This document shows positions 52,104 to 61,303 of a stretch of DNA of 64,000 bases, piece by piece; the first letter of the stretch is position 1; every line of letters begins with the position of its first letter. Under the pieces are notes generated by a model that worked only from the letters and a program-made list of their open reading frames with translations, was not told the origin of the DNA and made no database searches. The stretch comes from Bacillus sp. FJAT-28004 (GTDB lineage Bacteria; Bacillota; Bacilli; Paenibacillales; Paenibacillaceae). The translations under genes were made by a program, and so were the position numbers. The DNA lies in assembly GCF_001280845.1 (NCBI RefSeq), contig NZ_LGHP01000001.1, positions 4,745,383 to 4,809,382 of the forward strand, given 5' to 3'.

Positions 52104-52940
52104 TTATTCCTTTTTATAAAGCAGTGGGTTTCTTGCGCTCGCTGCGATTCCGCCCGGCTTGCAGCCTGGCAGCCAATTTGCAAGATCAGAACGTCTAGCA
52201 TTGCTGTCTGGTTCACCAACAAGCGAACCGTCAGCGTAGTAGATGATCGTCATCACCTTGCGCATATGGTCAGTCGGATTGCCTGGTGCGGAGTGCATGG
52301 TCCAACCAGCATGGAAGGTTGCGTCTCCTGCCGACATAGCACCGTAATTAACTTGTGGAATACTGCGGCCTTCAATAAATTGAGCAAGTGTTTTGTGTGA
52401 TTCATCGGAAATTTCTTGCTTGCTTACATAGCCTAAGTGATTCGTGCCGGAAGCGAAATTCATCGTGCCGACTTCCGCAGGAACGGGAACAAGCGGCATC
52501 CACATCGTAATTGTATTATGCGTATCAAAAGGCCAATAAATTTGGTCTTGGTGCCATGGGGTATGTCCGCCGCCTGGCTCTTTGAATAACGCTTGATCAT
52601 GGTAAAGTCGCACGCCGTCAACACCCATCAAATCTGCTGCAATCTTAGCAAAGCGCTTTGCCAGTGTGAAAGCAGCTGCAGCTTCACTCATCTCCCATAG
52701 GTTGCCTACTTGAATAAAAGCTTTACCGTAAGTATCTCTTTCAGCGACTGGTTTATCATGGTAATTGCATTTAAATACCAAGTCGCTAAGGATCGGCTCA
52801 TAGGTCTCTATCATTTCTGCGGTTGCGACATTTTTCAAAAAGATATGACCATCCTTTTGATAAGAATCGATTTGCTCTTGGTTGAGAGGATAGCTTTCTT
52901 CAAAATGGGGCATTTTATTTATCATTTTATTGTCGTTCAT
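52104..52940 (-). CDS. Phytanoyl-CoA dioxygenase family (PhyH) oxygenase
   Basis: 278 residues, Fe(II)/2-oxoglutarate-dependent oxygenase fold. The iron triad is H130-x-D132 in WHQDQIYWP and H216 in WTMHSAPG; R227 (HMRKV) probably binds 2-oxoglutarate. Members hydroxylate varied small molecules, so the substrate is open. AAGGAGG lies 7 nt before ATG. It is transcribed away from an AraC regulator, its likely controller. Confidence 0.88.
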   Translation of the reverse strand: MNDNKMINKMPHFEESYPLNQEQIDSYQKDGHIFLKNVATAEMIETYEPILSDLVFKCNYHDKPVAERDTYGKAFIQVGNLWEMSEAAAAFTLAKRFAKIAADLMGVDGVRLYHDQALFKEPGGGHTPWHQDQIYWPFDTHNTITMWMPLVPVPAEVGTMNFASGTNHLGYVSKQEISDESHKTLAQFIEGRSIPQVNYGAMSAGDATFHAGWTMHSAPGNPTDHMRKVMTIIYYADGSLVGEPDSNARRSDLANWLPGCKPGGIAASARNPLLYKKE

Positions 52941-53108
52941 TATTATTCCTCCTTATTAGATGTCTTTCTTCCACCATTGCAATAAATATAGTGTAAGGGT
53001 TCCTACTATGATTTGGCTTTGTCAAAGCTTCAAATAAATTTGTCAAAAACAACTGTAATTGTTAGGGGGATATGATATCCTGTGTGTAATTATGAGTAGA
53101 GGATGACG

Positions 53109-54011
53109 ATGTTCATGAAGTTTAGCATGGATTCAATGATGAACCACCGGATTGTGCCCTATATACGGGAGTGTGATTTTGCGCTGAGAAAACCGTGGGT
53201 GATGCAGGAACGACGCTTGCTTGATTACTTGCTTATCTATGTGCAGGAAGGCGAATGTTTGTTCACTGTTGATGGGGTGGCATATCCATTCGAAAAAGGT
53301 GAATTTTGTTTCATTCAGCCGAATAGTGTGAATCGATTGGAAGGAGTAACGAATACGGTAACACCGTTTGCACACTTTGATATTTTCTACAGTTCGAGCA
53401 GTGATCAAAGCTTCCCAACACGAGCAGGCCAATTGGATTTGACCCCATATCAGCACCTTATGCAGCCGAGATTGGACGAGCTGTTCCAAATTCATATACC
53501 TGTGAAGATCAAGCTTAGTCATCCATCTAAATTTCGAGATATGTTTCTGCAAGTTGTGGAGTTCTGGCAGTATAAGGACCCCATTATGCAACTGAAGGCG
53601 CAAACCCGAATGATGGAGTTGATTACCTTCATACTAGAGGATTACATGCCTGCCAATCATGTTAAGCAAATGTCACCGCAGGCATTGAATTGGATTACTT
53701 CGTATTTTTCTTTTAATCTTAGCGAACCTCTATCGGTAGTTGATATGGCACGAAGAGCTAACTTATCTACTTCAAGATTTAACGATGTATTTAAAATGCA
53801 GTACGGTGTAACACCACATCAATATTTGTTAAAAACACGTATCAATCATGCATGCGAGCTGCTGCTTACGTCCAAGCTAACACAAGAACAGATTGCAAGT
53901 TATTGCGGGTTTTCTGATATTCATCATTTTTCTAAGGCATTCAAAAAGAAGTTAGGGATGTCTCCCGGAGAATACAGCAGGTTATATAATGTGAATGGGA
54001 ATAGATCATGA
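53109..54011 (+). CDS. AraC-family transcriptional regulator with cupin sensor
   Basis: About 300 residues. An N-terminal AraC-type cupin (about 15-150, with LLIYVQEGECLFTVDG and GEFCFIQPN) is followed by a double helix-turn-helix (about 195-292, with VVDMARRANLSTSRFNDVFKMQYGVTPHQYL and IASYCGFSDIHHFSKAFKK). It probably regulates the divergent dioxygenase gene across a 168-bp gap in response to a small ligand. Start ATG 53109 has AGAGG 6 nt upstream; ATG 53115 is also possible. Confidence 0.87.
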   Translation: MFMKFSMDSMMNHRIVPYIRECDFALRKPWVMQERRLLDYLLIYVQEGECLFTVDGVAYPFEKGEFCFIQPNSVNRLEGVTNTVTPFAHFDIFYSSSSDQSFPTRAGQLDLTPYQHLMQPRLDELFQIHIPVKIKLSHPSKFRDMFLQVVEFWQYKDPIMQLKAQTRMMELITFILEDYMPANHVKQMSPQALNWITSYFSFNLSEPLSVVDMARRANLSTSRFNDVFKMQYGVTPHQYLLKTRINHACELLLTSKLTQEQIASYCGFSDIHHFSKAFKKKLGMSPGEYSRLYNVNGNRS

Positions 54012-54060
54012 GAACGGAAATAGCTCATTAACGAGCAAAAAACCACGTCCAAGGATATGG

Positions 54061-54090
54061 TTTAGTTGCATGACAAGAAAAGGGTATAAT
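54061..54090 (+). promoter_or_regulatory. Possible promoter of the first GNAT gene
   Basis: A perfect TATAAT (54085-54090) with a poor -35 TTTAGT 18 nt upstream, 34 nt before the start codon. Confidence 0.4.
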
Positions 54091-54124
54091 AAAAAGACTT
54101 ATCATTATATGGAGGTCAAACATC

Positions 54125-54682
54125 ATGTCTATATTTACCCGCACGGACCATATTGGAGTCATTCAATCGGATATCAAAGTATATCAAGCGAAACCAGAGG
54201 ATACGGAAGCTGTGCTGCAGCTGCTCGTCCGTACAGCTGAATGGTTAAAGAGCAAAGGTTCCACACAGTGGAGCGGTTTGCTGCAAGGCGAAGATTCTCA
54301 TCAGACACCGGAGGCAATCAAACGCGGCGAGGTTTACATATTTATGCAAGGCGGTATTTTGGCTGGCATGGTCATGCTCATGCAGCAGGCGAGCGCTTGG
54401 GATCGCGAACTATGGGGTGAAGAGGGCCATGAACGCTCAGTCTACCTGCACCGTCTTAATATTAACCGTGAAGTTGCGGGCAAAAATTTGGGTGAGGCCA
54501 TTGTAGATTGGGCTAGTTCAGGCATTCATTTTGAAGGCAAAGATCGTATTCGGCTTGATTGTATCGCGAACAACGAGAAGCTGAATGCATTCTATCTAAG
54601 CTGTGGCTATGAATATAAAGGATCAGCCTCTAATCCGATGGGGGAATTTAATAAATATGAGATGCTTAGTATGTTAAAATAA
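54125..54682 (+). CDS. GNAT-family N-acetyltransferase
   Basis: 185 residues. The acetyl-CoA fold shows in SVYLHRLNINREVAGKNLGEAIVDWA (motif A) and LDCIANNEKLNAFYLSCGYEYKG (motif B). Acceptor unknown. GGAGG lies 9 nt before ATG 54125. Confidence 0.88.
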   Translation: MSIFTRTDHIGVIQSDIKVYQAKPEDTEAVLQLLVRTAEWLKSKGSTQWSGLLQGEDSHQTPEAIKRGEVYIFMQGGILAGMVMLMQQASAWDRELWGEEGHERSVYLHRLNINREVAGKNLGEAIVDWASSGIHFEGKDRIRLDCIANNEKLNAFYLSCGYEYKGSASNPMGEFNKYEMLSMLK

Positions 54683-55124
54683 TCAGTTTTTACGGACCGA
54701 AAGCTTTATTAGCTCAAAGTAGAGCATGACCATGAGATATCCATTGCAGAAAGTGCAATAGAAACCTGACATGACACCCTGAAGGAAGAGCTACGTTGTA
54801 GAAATACAACAGAAACAGCCATAAAAGTGGTATAGGAGGGTGCGGCGGGGCATTCTGTTGCACAAACTACAATGTAGCAAGTGCACTGCTGTTCCTGAGC
54901 GCTTTCCATTGCAGAAACTGCAGCGTAGTATTGATCCAGTCGAATGGAATTCACTGGTCCTAGATTGCCAGTCTGCTGATTTGAAGGCTCGCCGGCCAGT
55001 GTCGTAAATTCAACGTAGTTGCTTCGTAACACCCACGTATAAGGTCCCTATAAAATTTACAATCATTTTGTATAACAATTCCTAGCATGAGACGTTGATA
55101 TGATTCAGAAATAACCTTATAGAA
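54683..55124 (+). repeat. Gene-free stretch with degenerate short hairpin repeats
   Basis: 442 bp. Four related small palindromes of the form TTGYA-GAAAN-TRCAA occur: 54744-54758, 54795-54810 (a perfect GTTGTA-GAAA-TACAAC), a diverged one near 54858-54880, and 54908-54922. Each hairpin that is well kept is followed by a GAAAC or similar stretch. It looks like an interspersed non-coding repeat. Open frames here lack start signals. Confidence 0.55.
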
Positions 55125-55790
55125 ATGATGGTCGTTATGAAAATCGAATTTGAAAATCATATCATTGAGTTTAATGTTCAATATGCCAATAGAAAAAAGA
55201 TATATATTCAAATGGACTCATTGGGCTTCATAACAGTGAAGGCTCCCAATGGAACAACGGAAGAGAATGTAATAAGGGCCGTGGAACAGCATGGAAAACA
55301 GATTACCCAGAGATTGCAGCAGATTGCAAAGGTTCGAGATACCCCTAAGACAAGAGAGTATCAAGAGCAAGGGAAATTCCTTCACCTTGGAAAAGAGTAT
55401 TATCTTCAAGAGTTGATCGACACGGCTGATCTGAGTGAAGAAGAGTTAAAAATCAAACTAAAGAAGTTTTATTTTGCAAGCTGTAAGAAAATCATTGGAG
55501 AACGAATCAAGATATATCAAGAGCAGTTGAAAGTAAAACATAAAAGCTTCGAAATCGAAGAGTCGAGAACCAAGTGGGGAAGCTGCAGCTCAAGTAAAAA
55601 ACTAACCTTTAATTATCGCTTGGCTATGGCTCCGCTTGAAGTGATTGATTATGTTATCATTCATGAGCTTTGCCATCTGACTCATATGAATCATGACCGA
55701 TCCTTCTGGAGACGTGTCGGTAGTATTATGCCGGATTATAAAGAGAAGGAAGAGTTTTTAGCAAGGCATGGACAAGCGATGACACTTTAA
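55125..55790 (+). CDS. YgjP-like (DUF45) zinc metallopeptidase
   Basis: 221 residues. The zinc motif is HELCH at 180-184 with a third ligand His190 in HMNHDRSFW, the WLM/YgjP pattern. ESRTKWGSCSSSKKLTFNYRLAMAP is the family signature. Such proteins often accompany type I restriction genes, but none is here. The ribosome binding site is weak, and ATG 55137 is an alternative start. A 17-codon relic of a related gene lies at 49970-50023. Confidence 0.88.
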   Translation: MMVVMKIEFENHIIEFNVQYANRKKIYIQMDSLGFITVKAPNGTTEENVIRAVEQHGKQITQRLQQIAKVRDTPKTREYQEQGKFLHLGKEYYLQELIDTADLSEEELKIKLKKFYFASCKKIIGERIKIYQEQLKVKHKSFEIEESRTKWGSCSSSKKLTFNYRLAMAPLEVIDYVIIHELCHLTHMNHDRSFWRRVGSIMPDYKEKEEFLARHGQAMTL

Positions 55791-55821
55791 TTAATCGATG
55801 GGAAATAGTGGGCTCTCCTTC

Positions 55822-56364
55822 TTAGCCCTGCTGACTCCGAAGGTATTCTTCGTATTCAACTGTAAACTCGAGCGCTTGCTCGAATTCTGGCGACAGGAGA
55901 GAAAGAGCTGCTACTACATCCGCCTTCGCTGTTTCACTTAATGGGATGATTTGAGGTTGGCGAGGAATCCGGAACTGCGTATGATCATGAAATGTGATGG
56001 TGACGATGGTTCCTATTGCCTCACCATTGGAAGAATAAACAGAGCTCCACATCCATCGTTGTTGATCGGTTTCCTCCGCATTTCCCCATTCCCGCGATAT
56101 GTCAAAATCGCCAGGCAATTTGGGATCGAGACGGAACTCAGCCTCTTTAAATTGTCTATGGACAGGTAGGAACAGCAGGTTCAAAAATGTTCCATATGCA
56201 ACATCTCCTGCCTCGTTATAAGCCTTCAGCAGTATATCTTGATTGTTAAGAAGTATGGTTTGCCAGTTTTCATGGATATGATTTTTAATGTAACTTGCCA
56301 TCGCGGCAATAAGACTTTCGTTACTCTCCTCAAGAAATGCTTTTAATGGTTTTACTCGGTTCAT
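55822..56364 (-). CDS. Hypothetical cytoplasmic protein
   Basis: 180 residues with no signal peptide or membrane helix. It starts MNRVKPLKAFLEESNESLIAA; the central part (RQFKEAEFRLDPKLPGDFDI, then WMWSSVYSSNGEAIG) is beta-rich. I do not recognise a family. AAAGGGG lies 7 nt before the start, and composition matches the neighbours, so it is likely a real gene. It converges on the metallopeptidase gene. Confidence 0.7.
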   Translation of the reverse strand: MNRVKPLKAFLEESNESLIAAMASYIKNHIHENWQTILLNNQDILLKAYNEAGDVAYGTFLNLLFLPVHRQFKEAEFRLDPKLPGDFDISREWGNAEETDQQRWMWSSVYSSNGEAIGTIVTITFHDHTQFRIPRQPQIIPLSETAKADVVAALSLLSPEFEQALEFTVEYEEYLRSQQG

Positions 56365-56570
56365 GCGTTATCCCCTTTCAACATTCTTCGATTTTTTGAT
56401 TTACATACCAATCTTACAACATTCATGCAAATGGTAAGGTTTATAGATTTTTTGCTTTAACTATTAGTCCTTGTAATAACCAAACATTATCATGTTGGTT
56501 TAATCTTTTGCTTAAAAAAACGATAAAGTGGGTACATTCATACAAAGACGAATTCAGGGAGGTAGTATCC

Positions 56571-56693
56571 ATGAGGAAGAAAAAACTGCTGCTAACTGCA
56601 ATTGGAGCGGGAGTCACCTATTTAATGAAAAATAAGGATGCGCGTGATAAGCTTGTGCATACACTGCAAAATTTCAGGAAAAAGAACCGTTAA
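56571..56693 (+). CDS. 40-residue basic small protein
   Basis: The start ATG 56571 follows AGGGAGG by 8 nt. The product MRKKKLLLTAIGAGVTYLMK... has a short hydrophobic stretch and a Lys/Arg-rich C-terminus (QNFRKKNR), suggesting a membrane-associated peptide. Its middle resembles the N-terminal anchor of YtxH-type proteins, weakly. A longer frame from 56508 has no start signal. Confidence 0.55.
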   Translation: MRKKKLLLTAIGAGVTYLMKNKDARDKLVHTLQNFRKKNR

Positions 56694-56819
56694 TGGAATG
56701 ATCGATCCAAGGCTGAGTCAGTGAGCTTAATGAGAATTGGAAGAGAGAACGACTAGTTGGCTGCGATCATTTATGGTAAGATGTCTAAGACTAATAAACC
56801 ATACAAAACAATTAATAGG

Positions 56820-56857
56820 AGAAGCAGGGTACGGATGGATACCCTGCTTCTTTTTAT
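56820..56857 (+). terminator. Rho-independent terminator
   Basis: AGAAGCAGGGT pairs with ACCCTGCTTCT around a 9-10 nt loop and ends in T's. It lies 44 bp before the second GNAT gene. Confidence 0.85.
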
Positions 56858-56900
56858 TTGAAGACGTTATATGCTTAAAGCAGCAAGAAGGAGATTGGAA

Positions 56901-57377
56901 ATGCCTACAATTATTGCAAAACCATTTGACCAAGAAATGCAAAACGTGCTCAGCGATATACATTCTGCTTATCATGCCGGGGAACTGTGCAAGAGGGAAA
57001 AGTCAGAACTCCCGGAAGACATTTACGTCATCGAGGCGGAAGACGAGATGGTTGGATACGGTGTCGTTTGGGAGTACGATAACGCCAAGCAGCTCATCCA
57101 GAAGGCGGAAAAAGATTATTTTAGCGATGATGAGAAATATTTGGAACGGGACTTTTATATTGAGATTAAAAACAAAAAAAACTTTGTTTTTATAGAAGCG
57201 CTTGATGTTTTAAAGGAATTTGAAGGCAAGGGTTATGCTGCTTCCTTTATTAATTGGCTGAAAGCAAAATATCCGAATAAAAAAATGTATGTGTACACAT
57301 TAGATAAAACACGGAATTTTTGGTATAAGCAAGGCTTTGAGTCATTGGGAAACACGGTATGGATGACTTTCAATTAA
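56901..57377 (+). CDS. GNAT-family N-acetyltransferase
   Basis: 158 residues. VFIEALDVLKEFEGKGYAASFINWLK is the acetyl-CoA-binding motif A, and YTLDKTRNFWYKQGFESLGN the C-terminal motif. Acceptor unknown. AAGGAG lies 8 nt before ATG 56901; a longer frame from 56871 lacks a site. Confidence 0.85.
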   Translation: MPTIIAKPFDQEMQNVLSDIHSAYHAGELCKREKSELPEDIYVIEAEDEMVGYGVVWEYDNAKQLIQKAEKDYFSDDEKYLERDFYIEIKNKKNFVFIEALDVLKEFEGKGYAASFINWLKAKYPNKKMYVYTLDKTRNFWYKQGFESLGNTVWMTFN

Positions 57378-57546
57378 TGTTCAAAATGGGCATAACCTCG
57401 TCTCAAGGATAGAGGTTTATGTCGATTATCTAGTTTTATTATGCTATACTTACTTGTTATGTCTTAAAGGAACGGTTTTTGGAGATGCTATGCGATTATA
57501 AAAGCAACATGATTGAGAATATACGGTTTCAAATGAAGGAGAAAAA

Positions 57547-58692
57547 ATGACTTTTAACGATCTAAATTTTAGCCCTGCGATACTAAAAGCGCTAACCAAA
57601 GAAAACTATACGAAGCCTACACCTATTCAGGAGCAGGCAATTCCCGTTGTACTTACGGGTAGGGATTTATTTGGCTGCGCTCAGACAGGGACAGGGAAAA
57701 CTGCCGCATTTGCATTACCAATTATTCAATTGTTAAGCGAGCAGCCAACTAAGCCTCAAGCACAGCGACGTATTCGCTCATTGATTTTGACACCTACAAG
57801 AGAGCTTGCCTTGCAAATTGCCGAAAACATGCACGCGTATGGTCAATTTACTGACTTGCGCTGCACAGCTATCGTGGGCGGCGTCTCACAAAAGGTACAG
57901 GAACGTGCGCTTAAACAAGGTGCTGATGTTATTATTGCCACTCCAGGCAGACTTATCGATTTAATTAATCAAAAGTTTGTCGATTTGCAATATGTTCAAA
58001 TATTAGTGCTTGATGAAGCAGATAGAATGCTGGATATGGGCTTTATCCACGATGTGAAGAGAATCATCGCCAAAATGCCAAGAAAAAAACAAACACTCTT
58101 TTTCTCAGCTACGATGCCTCCGGAAATTTCAAAGCTTGTCAAAACGCTGCTTGTTAATCCGGCGAAAGTGGAAATAACCCCTGCGTCCTCTACTGTGGAT
58201 CGTATAGAGCAATCCGTCTATTTTGTAGATAAAGGAAATAAACAAGATTTATTGAATCACCTGCTGCAAGATAAATCGATTGTTTCTGCGCTCGTCTTTA
58301 CTCGGACGAAGCATGGTGCTGATCGCGTCGTGCGCGGACTGACTAAAGTAAATATTTCTGCACAGGCTATTCATGGCAACAAATCTCAAAATTCTCGTCA
58401 AAATGCATTAATGAATTTCAGAAGCGGTGCTACAAGGGTATTGGTAGCTACAGATATCGCAGCGAGGGGAATCGATATTGACGAGCTTTCACATGTCATC
58501 AATTTCAACCTTCCAAATATTTCAGAAACGTACGTTCATCGTATTGGGCGCACGGGCAGAGCTGGATTAAGTGGAATCGCGATCTCTTTTTGCGAAGTAG
58601 ATGAAATTCCGTATTTGAAGGATATTGAGAAAATGATTCGCAAGTCTATACCTGTTGTAACCGAGCATCCTGAACGGGTGCTGATCAGCTAA
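57547..58692 (+). CDS. DEAD-box RNA helicase, short RhlE-like
   Basis: 381 residues, only the two RecA-like helicase domains. PTPIQEQAIP is the Q motif, AQTGTGKT (45-52) motif I, PTRELALQ motif Ia, VLDEADRMLDMGF motif II, FSATMP motif III, and VLVATDIAARGIDID and HRIGRTGRAG motifs V and VI. The C-terminal extension of CsdA/CshA-type helicases is missing. AAGGAG precedes ATG 57547, after a 169-nt leader in which I see only a weak hairpin. Likely role: RNA unwinding in ribosome assembly or cold growth. Confidence 0.92.
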   Translation: MTFNDLNFSPAILKALTKENYTKPTPIQEQAIPVVLTGRDLFGCAQTGTGKTAAFALPIIQLLSEQPTKPQAQRRIRSLILTPTRELALQIAENMHAYGQFTDLRCTAIVGGVSQKVQERALKQGADVIIATPGRLIDLINQKFVDLQYVQILVLDEADRMLDMGFIHDVKRIIAKMPRKKQTLFFSATMPPEISKLVKTLLVNPAKVEITPASSTVDRIEQSVYFVDKGNKQDLLNHLLQDKSIVSALVFTRTKHGADRVVRGLTKVNISAQAIHGNKSQNSRQNALMNFRSGATRVLVATDIAARGIDIDELSHVINFNLPNISETYVHRIGRTGRAGLSGIAISFCEVDEIPYLKDIEKMIRKSIPVVTEHPERVLIS

Positions 58693-58739
58693 GCAACTAA
58701 GAGAGCCGAAATATACTAATTTAACCTAGGGGTGATCGT

Positions 58740-59045
58740 CTGAGAAAGCAAAAGCCAATGTCATTTGAAGATTTGTTGAAGGAATTGCAAGGACAGAAAA
58801 CGATACAGGAAGATCCGGATCATGTTTCATTCGAGGATTTGTTTAAAGAATCATTTATGAGCAAGCATTCCAGCTTTACAAGTTTTAGCGCGTTTCTTGA
58901 GAAGGGCAACTTTCAAGTAGAGACAAGAGAAGATGTTCAGAACATTCCGGATGAGCTATTTGATCGTCATGTTGCAAGAGAGACGGATTTTGCCAATTGG
59001 CAATCCATGCTGGATACAGCGACTTCTGAATACAGCGGCAAGTAA
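58740..59045 (+). CDS. Small acidic protein with a repeated SFEDL motif, unknown function
   Basis: About 101 residues from a possible CTG start at 58740, which has AGGGGTG 6 nt upstream, or 95 from ATG 58758, which lacks a good site. MSFEDLLKELQ and VSFEDLFKESF are an internal repeat 24 residues apart. No membrane segment; family unknown. It is 47 nt after the helicase gene and before a terminator, so probably co-transcribed. Confidence 0.6.
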   Translation: MRKQKPMSFEDLLKELQGQKTIQEDPDHVSFEDLFKESFMSKHSSFTSFSAFLEKGNFQVETREDVQNIPDELFDRHVARETDFANWQSMLDTATSEYSGK

Positions 59046-59096
59046 TGAGCAATTGAAGATTGAAGTGCCAGCAGTCCATCATTTATAGGCAAGTTG

Positions 59097-59131
59097 AAGC
59101 TTGAGCCCATCGTGGCTTGAGCTTTTTTTTG
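59097..59131 (+). terminator. Rho-independent terminator
   Basis: AAGCTTGAGCC pairs with GGCTTGAGCTT (11 bp, two G-U) around a 6-nt loop, followed by eight T's. Confidence 0.9.
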
Positions 59132-59234
59132 TTTTCTAGAGGATCATTTCACATTGTAATGAGCCATTCACGCTCTGTTCATATTCCAAACGTAAACTTC
59201 TGGTATCAAGAGTAGGAATGGAGATGGTTTGATC

Positions 59235-60332
59235 ATGTTTCTAGCGATACGCGAACTGAAATATGCGAAAGGCAGATATTTTCTAATTGGATTAATTATG
59301 GTCCTTGTCGCATGGTTAACCTTTATGGTCTCAGGATTAGCTAATGGACTTTCATCAGATAACGCATCTATTCTGAAAAATATGGATGCCGATTATTTTG
59401 TACTGCAGACAGATTCGGAACATAAGTTGACTCGGTCTGCACTCGGTACCGAGAAGCTGGAGGAAGTTCGCCAATTGGATGGACTAGCACAATCCGAACC
59501 GCTTGGGCAAACGATGCTGACGGTCTATCGGAATGATTCCAAGAAGAAGATCGACATCGCTTTGTTTGGTGTCGAGCCTAGTGGAAAAGTGATGCCGAGC
59601 ATTACAGAGGGGAAGAGCATGTTAGATAGCAATGAAGTGGTCGTTGACTCCTCGCTTAAAGAACAAGGCGTTCGATTAGGTGATACGCTTGGGGATAAAG
59701 AGCTGGGAATTGAATGGAAAGTAGTCGGCTTTGCAAGCAATCAGAAATTCAGTCATACGGCGGTTGCGTTTATGGATATTCAATATTTTAATCAACTGAT
59801 GCAAGCATCCTTCGGTAAACAAACAGCTTCTTATAACGCAATAGTCATTCATGCAGATAATCTAAATAAAGAAGCGCTGCAAAAAAGCGTATCTGATACA
59901 GAAGTCATTACTAAAAAAGAAGCGGTGCAGGGAATTCCGGGTTTTAAAGAAGAGCAAGGCTCGTTGACGATGATGATCGCTTTCTTAATTGTCATTGCAG
60001 CTTTCATACAAGCTGTTTTCTTCTACGTCATTACGTTACAAAAAATTAGCCAATTTGGAGTGTTGAAGGCCATTGGAGCCAAAACGTCCTATCTGGCAGC
60101 AAATTTAGTCGGTCAAGTATTGCTTTTAGCGATTGTGGCTGTTGCTATAAGCATCGGACTTACTTTTGGTGTAAGTGCGATTTTGCCAGCAAGCATGCCG
60201 TTTGAATTAGGTCTTAATATATTGTCTCAATATTCCGGTTTACTTATTCTGGTCTCGATTATCGGTGCGCTATTATCCTTAAACCGGATTGCAAAAGTAG
60301 ATGCGATTGAAGCGATTGGGAGGGTTGAATAA
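59235..60332 (+). CDS. hrtB: ABC transporter permease, HrtB-like (FtsX/MacB family)
   Basis: 365 residues. An N-terminal membrane helix (about 15-37), an extracytoplasmic domain of about 200 residues, then three helices (about 250-272, 288-315, 330-352). AIRELKYAKGRYFLIGLI, FFYVITLQKISQFGVLKAIGAKT and KVDAIEAIG follow the S. aureus heme exporter HrtB closely. It likely exports heme or a similar hydrophobic toxin. ATG 59235 has GGAG 10 nt upstream; its stop overlaps the ATPase start. Confidence 0.85.
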   Translation: MFLAIRELKYAKGRYFLIGLIMVLVAWLTFMVSGLANGLSSDNASILKNMDADYFVLQTDSEHKLTRSALGTEKLEEVRQLDGLAQSEPLGQTMLTVYRNDSKKKIDIALFGVEPSGKVMPSITEGKSMLDSNEVVVDSSLKEQGVRLGDTLGDKELGIEWKVVGFASNQKFSHTAVAFMDIQYFNQLMQASFGKQTASYNAIVIHADNLNKEALQKSVSDTEVITKKEAVQGIPGFKEEQGSLTMMIAFLIVIAAFIQAVFFYVITLQKISQFGVLKAIGAKTSYLAANLVGQVLLLAIVAVAISIGLTFGVSAILPASMPFELGLNILSQYSGLLILVSIIGALLSLNRIAKVDAIEAIGRVE

Positions 60333-61057
60333 TGAAGGAAAAACTTATTCTTGAGCATGTAAATAAAGTTTATGGCGAAGGAGAAACGGCTGTTACCGCG
60401 CTGCAAAAGGTTTCTTTAAGCGTGAAAGCAGGGGAGTTTGTCGCCGTTGTTGGTCCCTCAGGCTCCGGTAAGAGCACATTTCTCTCCATTGCAGGAGCGC
60501 TGCTTTCACCATCAAGCGGACGTATTCTAATTAATCAGAAGGATATAACAAATTTATCTTCACGTGAATTAAGTGAGGTTAGAGTAAAAAACCTTGGTTT
60601 TATTTTTCAAGCATCCAATCTTGTTCCGTATTTGAGAGTAGTGGACCAATTGCTGCTCGTATCGAAGCTAGCAGGCACAGATGGAAAAGAAGCGTTCAAG
60701 AAAGCTAAAGCACTTCTAGATAACGTAGGACTACTGCATCGTATGAATTATTATCCTGAGAAGCTGTCCGGCGGCGAACGTCAACGGGTAGCCATTGCCC
60801 GTGCATTCATGAATGATCCCGGCGTTATTCTTGCTGATGAGCCAACAGCCAGCCTCGATTCGAAACGAGGTAGAGCAGTGGTGGAGCTAATGGCCTCAGA
60901 GGTTAAGCAAAGGGGCAAGGCTGCTGTTATGGTTACCCATGACGAGCGTGTATTGGATTTATGCGATCGTATCGTAACAATTAAGGACGGCATGCTCTTT
61001 GAGCAAAATGACAATGCTGCTGCGAGCAAGAGGCCTGGTGCAGTCGCGCATAAATGA
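60332..61057 (+). CDS. hrtA: ABC transporter ATP-binding protein, HrtA-like
   Basis: 241 residues. Walker A GPSGSGKST (about 41-49), Q-loop FIFQASNL, signature LSGGERQR, Walker B VILADEPTASLD and the switch His in VTHDE are complete. It energises the upstream permease, with which it overlaps (TAATG). The HssRS two-component system that controls hrtAB in staphylococci is not next to it. Confidence 0.9.
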   Translation: MKEKLILEHVNKVYGEGETAVTALQKVSLSVKAGEFVAVVGPSGSGKSTFLSIAGALLSPSSGRILINQKDITNLSSRELSEVRVKNLGFIFQASNLVPYLRVVDQLLLVSKLAGTDGKEAFKKAKALLDNVGLLHRMNYYPEKLSGGERQRVAIARAFMNDPGVILADEPTASLDSKRGRAVVELMASEVKQRGKAAVMVTHDERVLDLCDRIVTIKDGMLFEQNDNAAASKRPGAVAHK

Positions 61058-61110
61058 ATAACGACTGATTGATTAAATTTCGTTCGCAGCTCTTAAATCA
61101 ATCGTAAATG

Positions 61111-61154
61111 GGATGTCCCTAAAGGTCTATGACCTTCAGGGACATCCTTTTTTT
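61111..61154 (+). terminator. Rho-independent terminator after the hrtAB-like genes
   Basis: GGATGTCCCTaAAGG pairs with CCTTcAGGGACATCC and is followed by eight T's. Confidence 0.93.
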
Positions 61155-61303
61155 TTATGAAAATCCCCATATTGGAAGTAGACGAACCCGGATAAAGCGT
61201 TTCGGCTCATGCTCTGTATGTTTAATAAAGTAGAAGACGGCTGTTGTTGGCAGGTCTCGCTATACGGATCGTCAGGGTTGCAGTTCAGACAAGAGGAGAT
61301 GGG

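Noticed and set aside
54709..55032. 107-codon minus-strand frame
   Set aside because: It lies across the short hairpin repeats, has no ribosome binding site and a Ser/Cys-rich composition typical of shadow frames.
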